DNA of 64,000 nt from Maliibacterium massiliense. Lineage in GTDB: Bacteria > Bacillota > Clostridia > Christensenellales > Maliibacteriaceae. Position numbers and translations under genes: made by a program. The notes beneath the pieces were generated by a model, which was not told the DNA's origin, did no database searches, and was given only the letters and a program-made list of their open reading frames with translations. Shown piece by piece: positions 50,883-59,200 of the stretch (the stretch's first letter is position 1; the number at the start of each line of letters is the position of its first letter). The stretch spans positions 2,316,882 through 2,380,881 of the forward strand of contig NZ_LR026983.1 of NCBI RefSeq assembly GCF_900604345.1, in the 5' to 3' direction.

Positions 50883-53015
50883 ATGCAGGAAAACACAGTG
50901 CAGGTTCCCTTCATTAACCGGGAACTATCATGGATGGATTTCAATGAGCGCGTGTTGGAGGAGGCGTTTGACAAGGACACGCCGATATTGGAGCGGCTGC
51001 GCTTTTTGGCGATCACCGCCTCCAACTTGGACGAGTTTTTCATGGTGCGCGTGGCGGGCGTCAAGGCCCAGGTGCAGTCCAACGTGCGCCAGCCGGATCT
51101 CTCGGGGCTCACGCCCGCGCAGCTGCTGGAGCAGCTGACCGAAAAAATCCGCATTTTTGTGGAGAAACAGTACTCTTGCCTACAGCGCTCCATCAAACCC
51201 GTGCTCAAGAACAACGGCATCCGCTTTTTGACGCCCGATAAGATGGACGACGCGCAGCGGGCCTACATCAGCGACTATTTTGAGCGCATGCTCTATCCCG
51301 TGCTCACGCCGCTTGCGGTGGACACGAGCCGGCCGTTCCCCAAGTTGGCCAACAAGAGCCTGAACATTGCCGTGCGCCTGCAGGAGACCAAGGACGGCGA
51401 TTGCTTCGCGCTGGTGCAGGTGCCCGCCATCCTCTCGCGCGTGCTGGAGGTGCCAAGCGATGCGGGGCGGGCGTTCGTGCTGCTGGAGCACGTGATCATC
51501 TACAAGCTTGCCTCCCTGTTTACCGCGCGCCAGATCGAGGCCTGCTGCATGTTCCGCATGACGCGCAACGCGGATTTGGAGATCGACGAGGAAGCCGAGG
51601 ACCTCATGGCTGAGGTTGAAAAATCCATCAAAAAGCGCAAGCGCGGCCGGCCGGTGCGCCTGGAGATCGCCCAGCGGTGCGATCCGCAGATCAAGCGCTT
51701 CCTCAAAAGCATGCTGGGCGTTAAAAAGGAGGACATTTTTGAGGTGCCCGAGCCCCTGGATTTGACGCTCTACGCCAAATTTGCGGGCACCGAGGGCCTG
51801 GAGGCGCTCTGCTACCAGAGTGTGCGCCCCGTCAACCCGCCCGCGGATTTCTGGGGTTGCGACGATATCTTTGGCGCTATACGGGAGAAGGACCGCATGG
51901 TGCACCATCCCTACGAGAGCTTTGCCTGCGTGGTGGACTTTGTGCGGCGCGCGGCGGAGGACCCAGACGTGCTTGCCATCAAGCAGACGCTCTACCGCGT
52001 CAGCGGCAATTCGCCCATTGTGGCGGCGCTGATACGCGCGGCGGAGAACGGCAAGCAGGTGACGGTGCTGGTGGAGCTCAAGGCGCGTTTTGACGAGGAG
52101 AACAACATCCAGTGGGCCAAAAAGCTGGAGGATGCGGGGTGCCATGTGATCTACGGCATTGCGGGCCTCAAGACGCACTGCAAGATTCTGCTGGTGGTGC
52201 GCCGCGAGGAGGACGGCATCCGCCGCTACGTGCATATGGCCACCGGCAACTATAATGATTCAACGGCAAACGTCTACACGGATGTGGGCCTGTTTACCTG
52301 CGGCGAGCCCTACGGCGTGGACGCATCCTCGCTCTTCAATACGCTGACGGGCTACTCGCGCGCGCCCCAGTACCGCAAGTTTATCGTGGCGCCGCATGAT
52401 ATGCGCGACGCCTTTGCCCAACTGATCCGCCGGGAGATCCGCAACGCCAGGCAGAACTTGCCCTGCGGCATCACCGCCAAGGTCAATTCGCTGATCGATC
52501 CGGGCATTATCGCGCTGCTCTACGAGGCATCCCAGGCGGGCGTGCCTATCGCGCTGATTGTGCGTGGCATGTGCAGCCTGGTTGCGGGCGTGCCCGGCTT
52601 TAGTGAGACCATCTCTGTGCGTAGCATCGTGGGGCGCTATCTGGAGCACAGCCGCATCTTCCGCTTTGAGAATGGGGGCAACCCCAAAGTGTTCATGGGC
52701 AGCGCGGACTGGATGCAGCGCAACCTGGACCGCAGGGTGGAGCTGGTTTTCCCCATTGAGGATGCGGCGCTGCGCCAGCGCGCCTTTGACATGCTGGACT
52801 TGATGCTTGCGGACAACGCTAACGCCCGCGTGATGCAGCCCGACGGCAGTTATCAGCGCGTGGACCGGCGCGGCAGGGCCACGGTGGACAGCCAGAAGCT
52901 CTTTGCAGCGCATGCGCGCGAGGCGGTGCAGGCGCTGCAGCGCGTGGATAAGGATCAACCCTTCCAGCCGATCCGCATGGCGGACCTGCTGAAGGAGCGT
53001 ATAGAAAACCAATAA
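50883..53015 (+). CDS. ppk1: Polyphosphate kinase 1
   Basis: A 710-residue PPK1, which reversibly polymerises phosphate from ATP. The N-terminus FINRELSWMDFNERVLEEA is canonical. The autophosphorylated histidine is in LKTHCKILLV near residue 433, preceded by HHPYESF and KQTLYRVSGNSPI; the second site is LEHSRIFRFENGG near 590 with NLDRRVELVFPI. AAGGGGAAGAGG precedes the ATG. It sits between a Ppx-like gene and pfkA. Confidence 0.97.
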   Translation: MQENTVQVPFINRELSWMDFNERVLEEAFDKDTPILERLRFLAITASNLDEFFMVRVAGVKAQVQSNVRQPDLSGLTPAQLLEQLTEKIRIFVEKQYSCLQRSIKPVLKNNGIRFLTPDKMDDAQRAYISDYFERMLYPVLTPLAVDTSRPFPKLANKSLNIAVRLQETKDGDCFALVQVPAILSRVLEVPSDAGRAFVLLEHVIIYKLASLFTARQIEACCMFRMTRNADLEIDEEAEDLMAEVEKSIKKRKRGRPVRLEIAQRCDPQIKRFLKSMLGVKKEDIFEVPEPLDLTLYAKFAGTEGLEALCYQSVRPVNPPADFWGCDDIFGAIREKDRMVHHPYESFACVVDFVRRAAEDPDVLAIKQTLYRVSGNSPIVAALIRAAENGKQVTVLVELKARFDEENNIQWAKKLEDAGCHVIYGIAGLKTHCKILLVVRREEDGIRRYVHMATGNYNDSTANVYTDVGLFTCGEPYGVDASSLFNTLTGYSRAPQYRKFIVAPHDMRDAFAQLIRREIRNARQNLPCGITAKVNSLIDPGIIALLYEASQAGVPIALIVRGMCSLVAGVPGFSETISVRSIVGRYLEHSRIFRFENGGNPKVFMGSADWMQRNLDRRVELVFPIEDAALRQRAFDMLDLMLADNANARVMQPDGSYQRVDRRGRATVDSQKLFAAHAREAVQALQRVDKDQPFQPIRMADLLKERIENQ

Positions 53016-53033
53016 GAAAGAGGGAATATGCCT

Positions 53034-54110
53034 ATGAAGCGAATCGGAATCCTGACAAGCGGCGGCGATTGCCAGGCGCTCAACGCCGCGCTGCGCGGGG
53101 TGGCGCGTGCACTGTTTGAACGCTACGGCAAGGACGTCAAAATCTTCGGCATCCACAATGGCTACCGTGGGCTGATCGAGGGCGACTATAAGGAGATGGT
53201 GCCGCGCGATTTTTCCGGCATCCTGACTTTGGGCGGCACGATACTGGGCACCTCGCGTCAGCCGTTTAAGCTGATGCGCGTGACGGATGAAAACGGCGTG
53301 GATAAGGTGACCAAAATGAAGGCGACCTACGCAAAAATGAAGCTGGACTGCCTGGTAGTGCTGGGCGGAAACGGCACCCAGAAGACCGCCAACCTGCTCA
53401 GTCAGGAGGGGCTCAATGTGGTGGCGCTGCCCAAAACGATCGACAACGACCTGTGGGGTACGGAGATGACGTTTGGCTTCCAGAGCGCGGTGGAGATCGC
53501 GACCAACGTGCTGGACTGCATCCATACCACCGCGACATCGCACGGACGGGTGTTTATCGTGGAGGTCATGGGCCACAAGGTAGGTTGGCTGACGCTGTAC
53601 GCGGGCATTGCCAGCGGCGCGGACGTGATTTTACTGCCGGAGATCCCCTACGACATTGACAAGGTGGTCAAGACCATCCGCGGGCGCCTCAAGGAGGGCA
53701 AAAACTTCACCATCTTGGCGGTGGCCGAGGGCGCGCTGTCGGTGGCGGAGTCCAAGCTGACCAAAAAAGAGTTCAAGGTGGCGCGCGCGCAGATGACCGA
53801 CCCGTCCATCGCCTACCGCGTGGCCAGCGAGATCAGCGAAAAGACGGGCCAGGAGGTGCGCGTGATGGTGCCCGGCCATATCCAGCGCGGCGGCTCGCCC
53901 TGCGGGTACGACAGGGTGCTGTCCTCGCGCCTGGGCACAGCGGCGGCCAAACTGATCGAGCAGGGCAACTTCGGCAACATGGTGGCCCTGCAAAACGGCA
54001 AGATCGTGCCGGTGCCCCTTTCCGAGATCGCTGGCAAGCTCAAGAGCGTGGATCTGGATTCGGACATCGTGCAATGCGCGCGCGACCTGGGCATCTGCCT
54101 AGGCGATTGA
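53034..54110 (+). CDS. pfkA: 6-phosphofructokinase (group III-like, mixed ATP/PPi signature)
   Basis: A 358-residue phosphofructokinase. It starts KRIGILTSGGDCQALNAALRG and has VVLGGNGTQKTA near residue 102, PKTIDNDLWGTEMTFGF near 127 (catalytic Asp of TIDND), VEVMGHKVGWL and PGHIQRGGSP. Relative to Escherichia coli PfkA, the 103-104 pair is Asn-Gly (Gly104 as in ATP enzymes), while PKTIDND has the Lys124 typical of PPi-dependent enzymes. Phosphoryl donor is therefore open. ATG 53034 is preferred over 53028 by spacing to AGAGGGA. Downstream of ppk1 by 18 bases. Confidence 0.94.
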   Translation: MKRIGILTSGGDCQALNAALRGVARALFERYGKDVKIFGIHNGYRGLIEGDYKEMVPRDFSGILTLGGTILGTSRQPFKLMRVTDENGVDKVTKMKATYAKMKLDCLVVLGGNGTQKTANLLSQEGLNVVALPKTIDNDLWGTEMTFGFQSAVEIATNVLDCIHTTATSHGRVFIVEVMGHKVGWLTLYAGIASGADVILLPEIPYDIDKVVKTIRGRLKEGKNFTILAVAEGALSVAESKLTKKEFKVARAQMTDPSIAYRVASEISEKTGQEVRVMVPGHIQRGGSPCGYDRVLSSRLGTAAAKLIEQGNFGNMVALQNGKIVPVPLSEIAGKLKSVDLDSDIVQCARDLGICLGD

Positions 54111-54138
54111 GGCGCGCAGACAAGCGCATAATTGCAAG

Positions 54139-54177
54139 AGCCTGTCCAGCAACCGATGCGCGGACAGGCTTTTTTTT
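54139..54177 (+). terminator. Rho-independent terminator after pfkA
   Basis: AGCCTGTCC (54139-54147) pairs with GGACAGGCT (54162-54170), followed by an unbroken run of Ts. Confidence 0.9.
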
Positions 54178-54231
54178 CAGCAAATTCCTCCCATTGGGGC
54201 GCCGGAAGCTGGCAAGTGCGCCGCAGCGCGC

Positions 54232-54241
54232 GCATACCCTA
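54232..54241 (+). promoter_or_regulatory. Possible mother-cell sigma (-10) element of sigK
   Basis: GCATACCCTA fits the SigK -10 consensus gCATAnnnTA and is close to the SigE -10. No clear -35 (AC, or ATATT-like) was found at the right distance, so this is tentative. Confidence 0.35.
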
Positions 54242-54281
54242 TCATTAGACGATTTGTCGATAAGGGAGGACGACGGGCTTT

Positions 54282-54986
54282 ATGATAGGGATTATGCAGT
54301 GGCTGCAGAGCGTTTGCTTTCTGGTATCGTACGTCTCCAACGGCGGTTCCTTTCCGCGGCCGCTGACGAGCGAGGAGGAGCGCGCCTGCCTGGAGCGGTT
54401 CGCAAAGGGGGACGAGGAGGCGCGCCAGATGCTGGTGGAGCACAACCTGCGGCTGGTGGCGCATATCGCCAAAAAGTACGCGGGCAATGGGCGAGACATG
54501 GACGACCTGATCTCCAGCGGCACCATCGGCCTGATCAAGGCGGTGAGCACCTTCAAGCAGGGGCGGGGGACGCAGCTGGCCACCTACGCGGCGCGCTGCA
54601 TTGAAAACGAGATTCTTATGAGCATCCGCGCTCAGAAGAAGTACCGCAACGACATCTCCCTGCAGGAGCCCATCGGCACCGATCACGAGGGGAACGAGAT
54701 TTCCCTGATCGATATCCTGGGCACGGATGCCGACGCGGTGATCGATACTGTGGAGCAGATGATCCGCAGCGGCAAGCTGCAGGAGGCGGTGCGCACGCTG
54801 GAGATGCGCGAGCGCGTGGTGATGGAGATGCGCTACGGCCTCAACAAAAAGGTGCCCATGACCCAGCGGGATGTGGGCAAGGCGCTGGGCATCTCGCGCT
54901 CCTACGTCAGCCGCATTGAAAAAAAGGCGGTGGAGAAGCTTAAGAAAAAGTTTGAGCACCCTGCGGAAAAACGGGTGCGGGAATAA
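54282..54986 (+). CDS. sigK: RNA polymerase sporulation sigma factor SigK
   Basis: A 234-residue sigma factor. The hydrophobic N-terminus (MQWLQSVCFLVSYVSNGGSFPRPL) looks like the pro-sequence removed in pro-SigK activation. Region 2 contains LVEHNLRLVAHIAKKY and DLISSGTIGLIKAVSTF, and region 4 ends with TQRDVGKALGISRSYVSRIEKKA. The gene is continuous; no skin-like element interrupts it. It directs late mother-cell gene expression (coat, cortex), so the organism probably sporulates. GGGAGG precedes the ATG by about 13 bases. Confidence 0.93.
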   Translation: MIGIMQWLQSVCFLVSYVSNGGSFPRPLTSEEERACLERFAKGDEEARQMLVEHNLRLVAHIAKKYAGNGRDMDDLISSGTIGLIKAVSTFKQGRGTQLATYAARCIENEILMSIRAQKKYRNDISLQEPIGTDHEGNEISLIDILGTDADAVIDTVEQMIRSGKLQEAVRTLEMRERVVMEMRYGLNKKVPMTQRDVGKALGISRSYVSRIEKKAVEKLKKKFEHPAEKRVRE

Positions 54987-54987
54987 G

Positions 54988-55020
54988 AAAAACGCGCGCC
55001 CCTTGGGGACGCGCGTTTTG
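54988..55020. terminator. Bidirectional terminator between sigK and the receptor gene
   Basis: AAAACGCGCG (54989-54998) and CGCGCGTTTT (55010-55019) flank a CCCCTTGGGGA centre. A/T tracts lie on both sides, so it can serve both convergent genes. Confidence 0.85.
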
Positions 55021-55036
55021 CATGCATAGGCGTGCT

Positions 55037-57577
55037 TCAGTACTCCGGTTCCGCGTCGCTGTGCACCTGGATACGGCCGCTTTTAACCAGCTGGATAAAC
55101 AGCGGCGCGAGCTGGGGATCAAACTGGCGGCCTGCCTCCTGATCCAGGATATCGAGCGCGCGTGCCACCGGATAGGGCTCCTTGTAGGCGCGCCTGGACA
55201 TCATGGCGTCAAAAGCGTCCGCAATGCCCAAAATGCGTGCGGATAGGGGGATGTCCTCGCCGGCGATGCGGCGCGGGTAGCCGTGCCCGTCGTAGCGCTC
55301 GTGATGGCCGATCACCGCGGGGATGACGTAATCCAATGAGGGCAGATGCCGGATGATGCCGATGGAGTTTTCCACGTGCCCCTTCATGATCGCATATTCC
55401 TCGCCCGTCAGCCGGCCAGGCTTGTTGAGCACATGCTCGGGGATGCCAATCTTGCCCACGTCGTGCAGCAGCGCGGCCTCGCGCACCATCTCGATGTGAT
55501 CGGGATTGAGGCCCGCCGCGGTGGCAAGCTCCGTGGCGTAATAGGCCACGTTTTTGGAGTGATTGAAGGTATAGTGGTCCTTGGTATCGATGGCGGCGGT
55601 CAGCGCGTAGATTGTGTTTGCATACTCGGAGTAGATGGACTGCTTGTCCGGCGATTCCTCCACAGGGTCGCGCTGCACGGCGCTGTTGCCGTTTGTGTAG
55701 ACCTTGATGGCGTTTTTGCCGCTGCGCTTGACGTGGTAAACCGCCATGTCCGCATTGTCGATAAGCTGTTGCAGGTTGCTTGCCGCGTAGGGGATGGAGC
55801 ACACGCCGCCGCTCACGGTGAGCACCTTGAGGGTGTAATCTTCGGCAGATTTGTTCATGGCCAGGATCTGGCGGCGGATGTTTTCCGCCAGATCACGCGC
55901 GGCCATCAGGTTGTAATAGGGCAATATCACGGCAAACTCCTTGCCGCTGTAGCGCGCCACAAAGCCGTTCTCACCTACGCAGGCGCGGATGATGCGTGCC
56001 ACGCGCTGCAGGGCGATATCCCCCTCGCGGTTGCCGTAGAGCTGGTTGTAGAGCTTGAAGTCATCCACGTTCAGGATGATGAGCGCCAGGGACTGGTTTT
56101 TGCTTCTGCACTTCTGGTACTGCTTGCGCAGAATTTCGCCGAAATACTTGCGGTTGAACAGGCCGGTCAGCTCGTCGGTACGCGCCTCCAGATACGCGCG
56201 CTCATACAGATGCGAGTTTTTCACCGCGATGGAGCCGATGGAATCCACCGAGGAGAGAAAGCTGATGTCGTCGTAGGTGTAGGCCGCGTTTTTCTCCTTG
56301 GCCGATAGTAGCACGATGCCCACCAGGCTTTTTTCGTCCTTCAGCGGCACAAAGCATTCGATGCCCAAATCCGCGATCTGCTTTTTTTCCTGCTCCCACA
56401 TGGATTTGTAGGCCACCGTCCAGCGGAAGTCGCTCATCAGCAGGCACTCGTTGTGCTCCTGCAGCCAAAGCGCGATGGGGCTGTCAGCCGGCAGGGAAAA
56501 GCTGCGGTCGTCCAAGGGGCTGCTGGAGCGCGCGATCTGGAAGGGCGCGCCCTCATGCGCGGGGATACACACGTAGACGTGCTGCACCGAGATGGTACGC
56601 GAGATGACGTCCACAAGCTCGCTTAAAATTTCATCGACGTGCAGGCTCTTGGATGCGGCCAGGCTGAATTCCTTGAGCTTTTCCGCCCGGGCGATATCCT
56701 CGCGCACAAACACACTATCGATGAATTTTTTCAGGATGAAGTAGATCAGGAAGATGGAGAGCGCAAACACCAGCGCCACAATCAGCGTGTTGTACTGGGC
56801 AAAGGCGGTCATGTGCGTGGTGATAAAGTGCTCCATGGGGGCAAACAAATTGGAGAAAATCAGCACCGAAAGCCCTGCCGAAAGCACGTAGCAGCTGCCG
56901 CGCGATACCAGCAGCGTCAGCTTGAACAGCCGCCGGCGGTAGAGCGCGTAAAACATACAAAAGGCGTTGAGCAGCCCCGAGAGGATGTCCGTGGGGAACC
57001 CTTGAAAGAAGGGCAGGATAAAGAGCACGTGCCCCGCAAACAGGATGAAGATGCCCAAAAGCACTGGTGTGAACTGCCTGCGCGGAATTTCGCTGCGCTT
57101 CATGTAGCGGAAAAGCAGCGCGAACATGTGGGCGATGACCGCCGCGCAGTAGACGAACAGAAAGGCGACGCGCCAGGTGGGGGTGTAGACGAAGGCAACC
57201 TCGCCGCCCGCGCCGTAGACAGTTTCGGGATAGCGCAGGAAAAAGCCGGTGCTGATGTTGATCACGTTCATCAGCACGCCGGTCAGAAACCAAAAGTGCT
57301 TCCAGAAGGTTTTTTTGCAGCCCACAAAGGCGAACGCGTAGTTGAAGAAGGCGTAACCCAGCATGTAGAGGCCGATGTTGGAGACGTCGTACCAGAACTT
57401 GACGTTGGGCCACATCTGCATGCGCATCAGGAAGGAGCCGCCCGTCCAGAGGATCATGCAGCCCAGCACCAGCATAAAGGCGTTGATGGTGCGGTCCTTT
57501 TTCGCGGCCAACATGGTCATAAACAGAAAGATGTAGCAGAACAGGGCGATGATCGGAATAAAGCTGTACGTACCCAT
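55037..57577 (-). CDS. Membrane receptor with GAF, degenerate GGDEF and HD-GYP domains
   Basis: An 846-residue protein. About eight membrane segments (residues 5-290) resemble the histidine-kinase N-terminal 7TM sensor. A GAF domain follows (about 315-460), then a GGDEF domain (about 480-640) in which the motif reads SGKEF and no RxxD inhibitory site is visible, so cyclase activity is unlikely. The C-terminal HD-GYP domain (660-835) keeps HDVGKIGIP and HHERYDGHGYP. It probably hydrolyses cyclic di-GMP or another dinucleotide in response to a membrane signal. The ATG directly follows the GH3 stop with zero spacing, so the two are coupled. Confidence 0.88.
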   Translation of the reverse strand: MGTYSFIPIIALFCYIFLFMTMLAAKKDRTINAFMLVLGCMILWTGGSFLMRMQMWPNVKFWYDVSNIGLYMLGYAFFNYAFAFVGCKKTFWKHFWFLTGVLMNVINISTGFFLRYPETVYGAGGEVAFVYTPTWRVAFLFVYCAAVIAHMFALLFRYMKRSEIPRRQFTPVLLGIFILFAGHVLFILPFFQGFPTDILSGLLNAFCMFYALYRRRLFKLTLLVSRGSCYVLSAGLSVLIFSNLFAPMEHFITTHMTAFAQYNTLIVALVFALSIFLIYFILKKFIDSVFVREDIARAEKLKEFSLAASKSLHVDEILSELVDVISRTISVQHVYVCIPAHEGAPFQIARSSSPLDDRSFSLPADSPIALWLQEHNECLLMSDFRWTVAYKSMWEQEKKQIADLGIECFVPLKDEKSLVGIVLLSAKEKNAAYTYDDISFLSSVDSIGSIAVKNSHLYERAYLEARTDELTGLFNRKYFGEILRKQYQKCRSKNQSLALIILNVDDFKLYNQLYGNREGDIALQRVARIIRACVGENGFVARYSGKEFAVILPYYNLMAARDLAENIRRQILAMNKSAEDYTLKVLTVSGGVCSIPYAASNLQQLIDNADMAVYHVKRSGKNAIKVYTNGNSAVQRDPVEESPDKQSIYSEYANTIYALTAAIDTKDHYTFNHSKNVAYYATELATAAGLNPDHIEMVREAALLHDVGKIGIPEHVLNKPGRLTGEEYAIMKGHVENSIGIIRHLPSLDYVIPAVIGHHERYDGHGYPRRIAGEDIPLSARILGIADAFDAMMSRRAYKEPYPVARALDILDQEAGRQFDPQLAPLFIQLVKSGRIQVHSDAEPEY

Positions 57578-59200
57578 TTACACGCCCCTCCCTCGGCTGA
57601 CAAGATATTCCTGCTGCTGCAGGGCAATCAGCCTGCGCAGCTGGTGCGGCGCGGGGTTGACGGGGCGCAGCGTTTCGCCGCTCTGGCGGGTGTATTCCTC
57701 AAAGGTGCCGCACTTGAGGATGGTCACCTCCAAAGGATCGATGCCAAGCAGCCCCTTGAGGTCCTTGTAATCCTGATCCATATACTTAAAGTATACGCTC
57801 AGGTGCTCCTTAAGGACCTCACGGCTCACCGCGCTTGAGACCATGGCGTCCGTATCCAACTCCACATACATATGCATGTAGGGGCGCTTGTTTTCGGTAT
57901 ACGCCTTAGCGGCGACCCAGTGGGCGATAGGCAGGCCGGATAGATTCACAGCACTTTGGATGGAGTACTGGGTGATGCGGGTAAAGCCCGCGATGTCGAT
58001 CACCGTGGGAATGCGGTCAATGTACTGAAAGCGGGGGATGTTTGTGCCATCGTCGCTGTTTTGGGTGCCCACGCAGCGGTACACGTCGCCCGCGCGGTAG
58101 CGCGCAAAGGCGCCCCCCTTAAACACGGTGACGGCCAACTCGTATTTTTCGCCCGGCTGCACCTCGTTCATCAAACAGGTACGCGGCTGATAGGCGGGAT
58201 TGTCCAGGCTGGCGTTCATCTCATCCTCTGGTATGAACTCGTAAAAGCATGTATCGGGAAAGAAGTACATCCCGTTGCGCGTCCAGGTCTCGGTGCCCAC
58301 CAGGGAGAACTCCGTGCCCGCGAACAGCTCCATGGGGCGCACGCCCCAAAGATCCTGCAGATCGTCCTTGTAGCACCAGTTGTCCGTGCCGGCGCACATA
58401 AAGCCCTTGAGCTTAAAGACGTCGCGGGGCTTGAGGGGGCGGTTCTCCTGCTTGCTGCGGTATTTGCCCACCAGCATGCGGCGCAGCGCGGAGATGGACA
58501 TGTGCAGTTTGCCGGAGCCGCCTGCCTGGGCCATTTTGGAGAGCGAGGTGCTGACAAAATAGGCCACGCTGCCCACGCCGAAGAAGAATTCGATGCCCTT
58601 TTGCATGCCCAGCTTAAACCCTTTTTTGTTGCGTTCGGAGAAGGACAGCTTGACCGATTCTTTGACCGGCGGCAGAAATTCCATGCCGATCTCATCCTCC
58701 AGTGCCAGGGGAAAGAGGCCCGTCAGATACGGCAGCGGCGCAAGTGCGTAGAGAATCTTATCGCTGGGGCGCACGTTGAACTGCCCGCGCCGGGTGCTTG
58801 TGGAAAGCAGCACGCAGGTGATAATATTGTTGCGGAAAACCTCGAGCATGCCCTGGGTGTAGGGGGCGACCTTGATGGGATGGCGTCCGCCCTCCCAGGT
58901 GGTCTGTATCCATACAATGGGGATGTCGGGCAGCATATCGCCGCGCTTTTGCAGCAACACGTCCGCGTAATCGTCGTAGGTGGTCAGCGGCACCATCTGG
59001 CGGAATTCCTCAATGCTCTGCGGCGTTTTTTCGCCCAGGATTTTGCGGCCGATGGCGCTGCGCGACCAGAGGCGCATCTGCTCCTGCATCAGGCGGTTCT
59101 GGATGCGCATATAGCCGTCCATATCCAGATCCAGAAAACCGCAGTATTCGCTCCAGATCTTGTCGTGGTCCATATGCTTGAGCTTTTGTTCAAACCTCAT
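57578..59200 (-). CDS. GH3-superfamily acyl-adenylating enzyme
   Basis: A 540-residue protein of the GH3 family, named after plant enzymes that conjugate jasmonate or auxin to amino acids. Supporting motifs are ELFAGTEFSLVG near residue 307 (the adenylate-contacting xGxTE) and FARYRAGDVYRC near 383 (the YRxGD motif). The usual P-loop-like SSGTTSGxPK is replaced by TTWEGGRHPIKVAPYT near residue 112. GGAAGGAAG precedes the ATG; longer upstream frame lies in the neighbour gene. It overlaps the membrane methyltransferase gene by 11 bases and abuts the receptor gene. Substrate acid and acceptor are unknown. Confidence 0.8.
   Translation of the reverse strand: MRFEQKLKHMDHDKIWSEYCGFLDLDMDGYMRIQNRLMQEQMRLWSRSAIGRKILGEKTPQSIEEFRQMVPLTTYDDYADVLLQKRGDMLPDIPIVWIQTTWEGGRHPIKVAPYTQGMLEVFRNNIITCVLLSTSTRRGQFNVRPSDKILYALAPLPYLTGLFPLALEDEIGMEFLPPVKESVKLSFSERNKKGFKLGMQKGIEFFFGVGSVAYFVSTSLSKMAQAGGSGKLHMSISALRRMLVGKYRSKQENRPLKPRDVFKLKGFMCAGTDNWCYKDDLQDLWGVRPMELFAGTEFSLVGTETWTRNGMYFFPDTCFYEFIPEDEMNASLDNPAYQPRTCLMNEVQPGEKYELAVTVFKGGAFARYRAGDVYRCVGTQNSDDGTNIPRFQYIDRIPTVIDIAGFTRITQYSIQSAVNLSGLPIAHWVAAKAYTENKRPYMHMYVELDTDAMVSSAVSREVLKEHLSVYFKYMDQDYKDLKGLLGIDPLEVTILKCGTFEEYTRQSGETLRPVNPAPHQLRRLIALQQQEYLVSRGRGV

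Noticed and set aside
54232..54986. Skin-element interruption of sigK
   Set aside because: The frame is continuous from region 1 to region 4 and no recombinase gene is adjacent.
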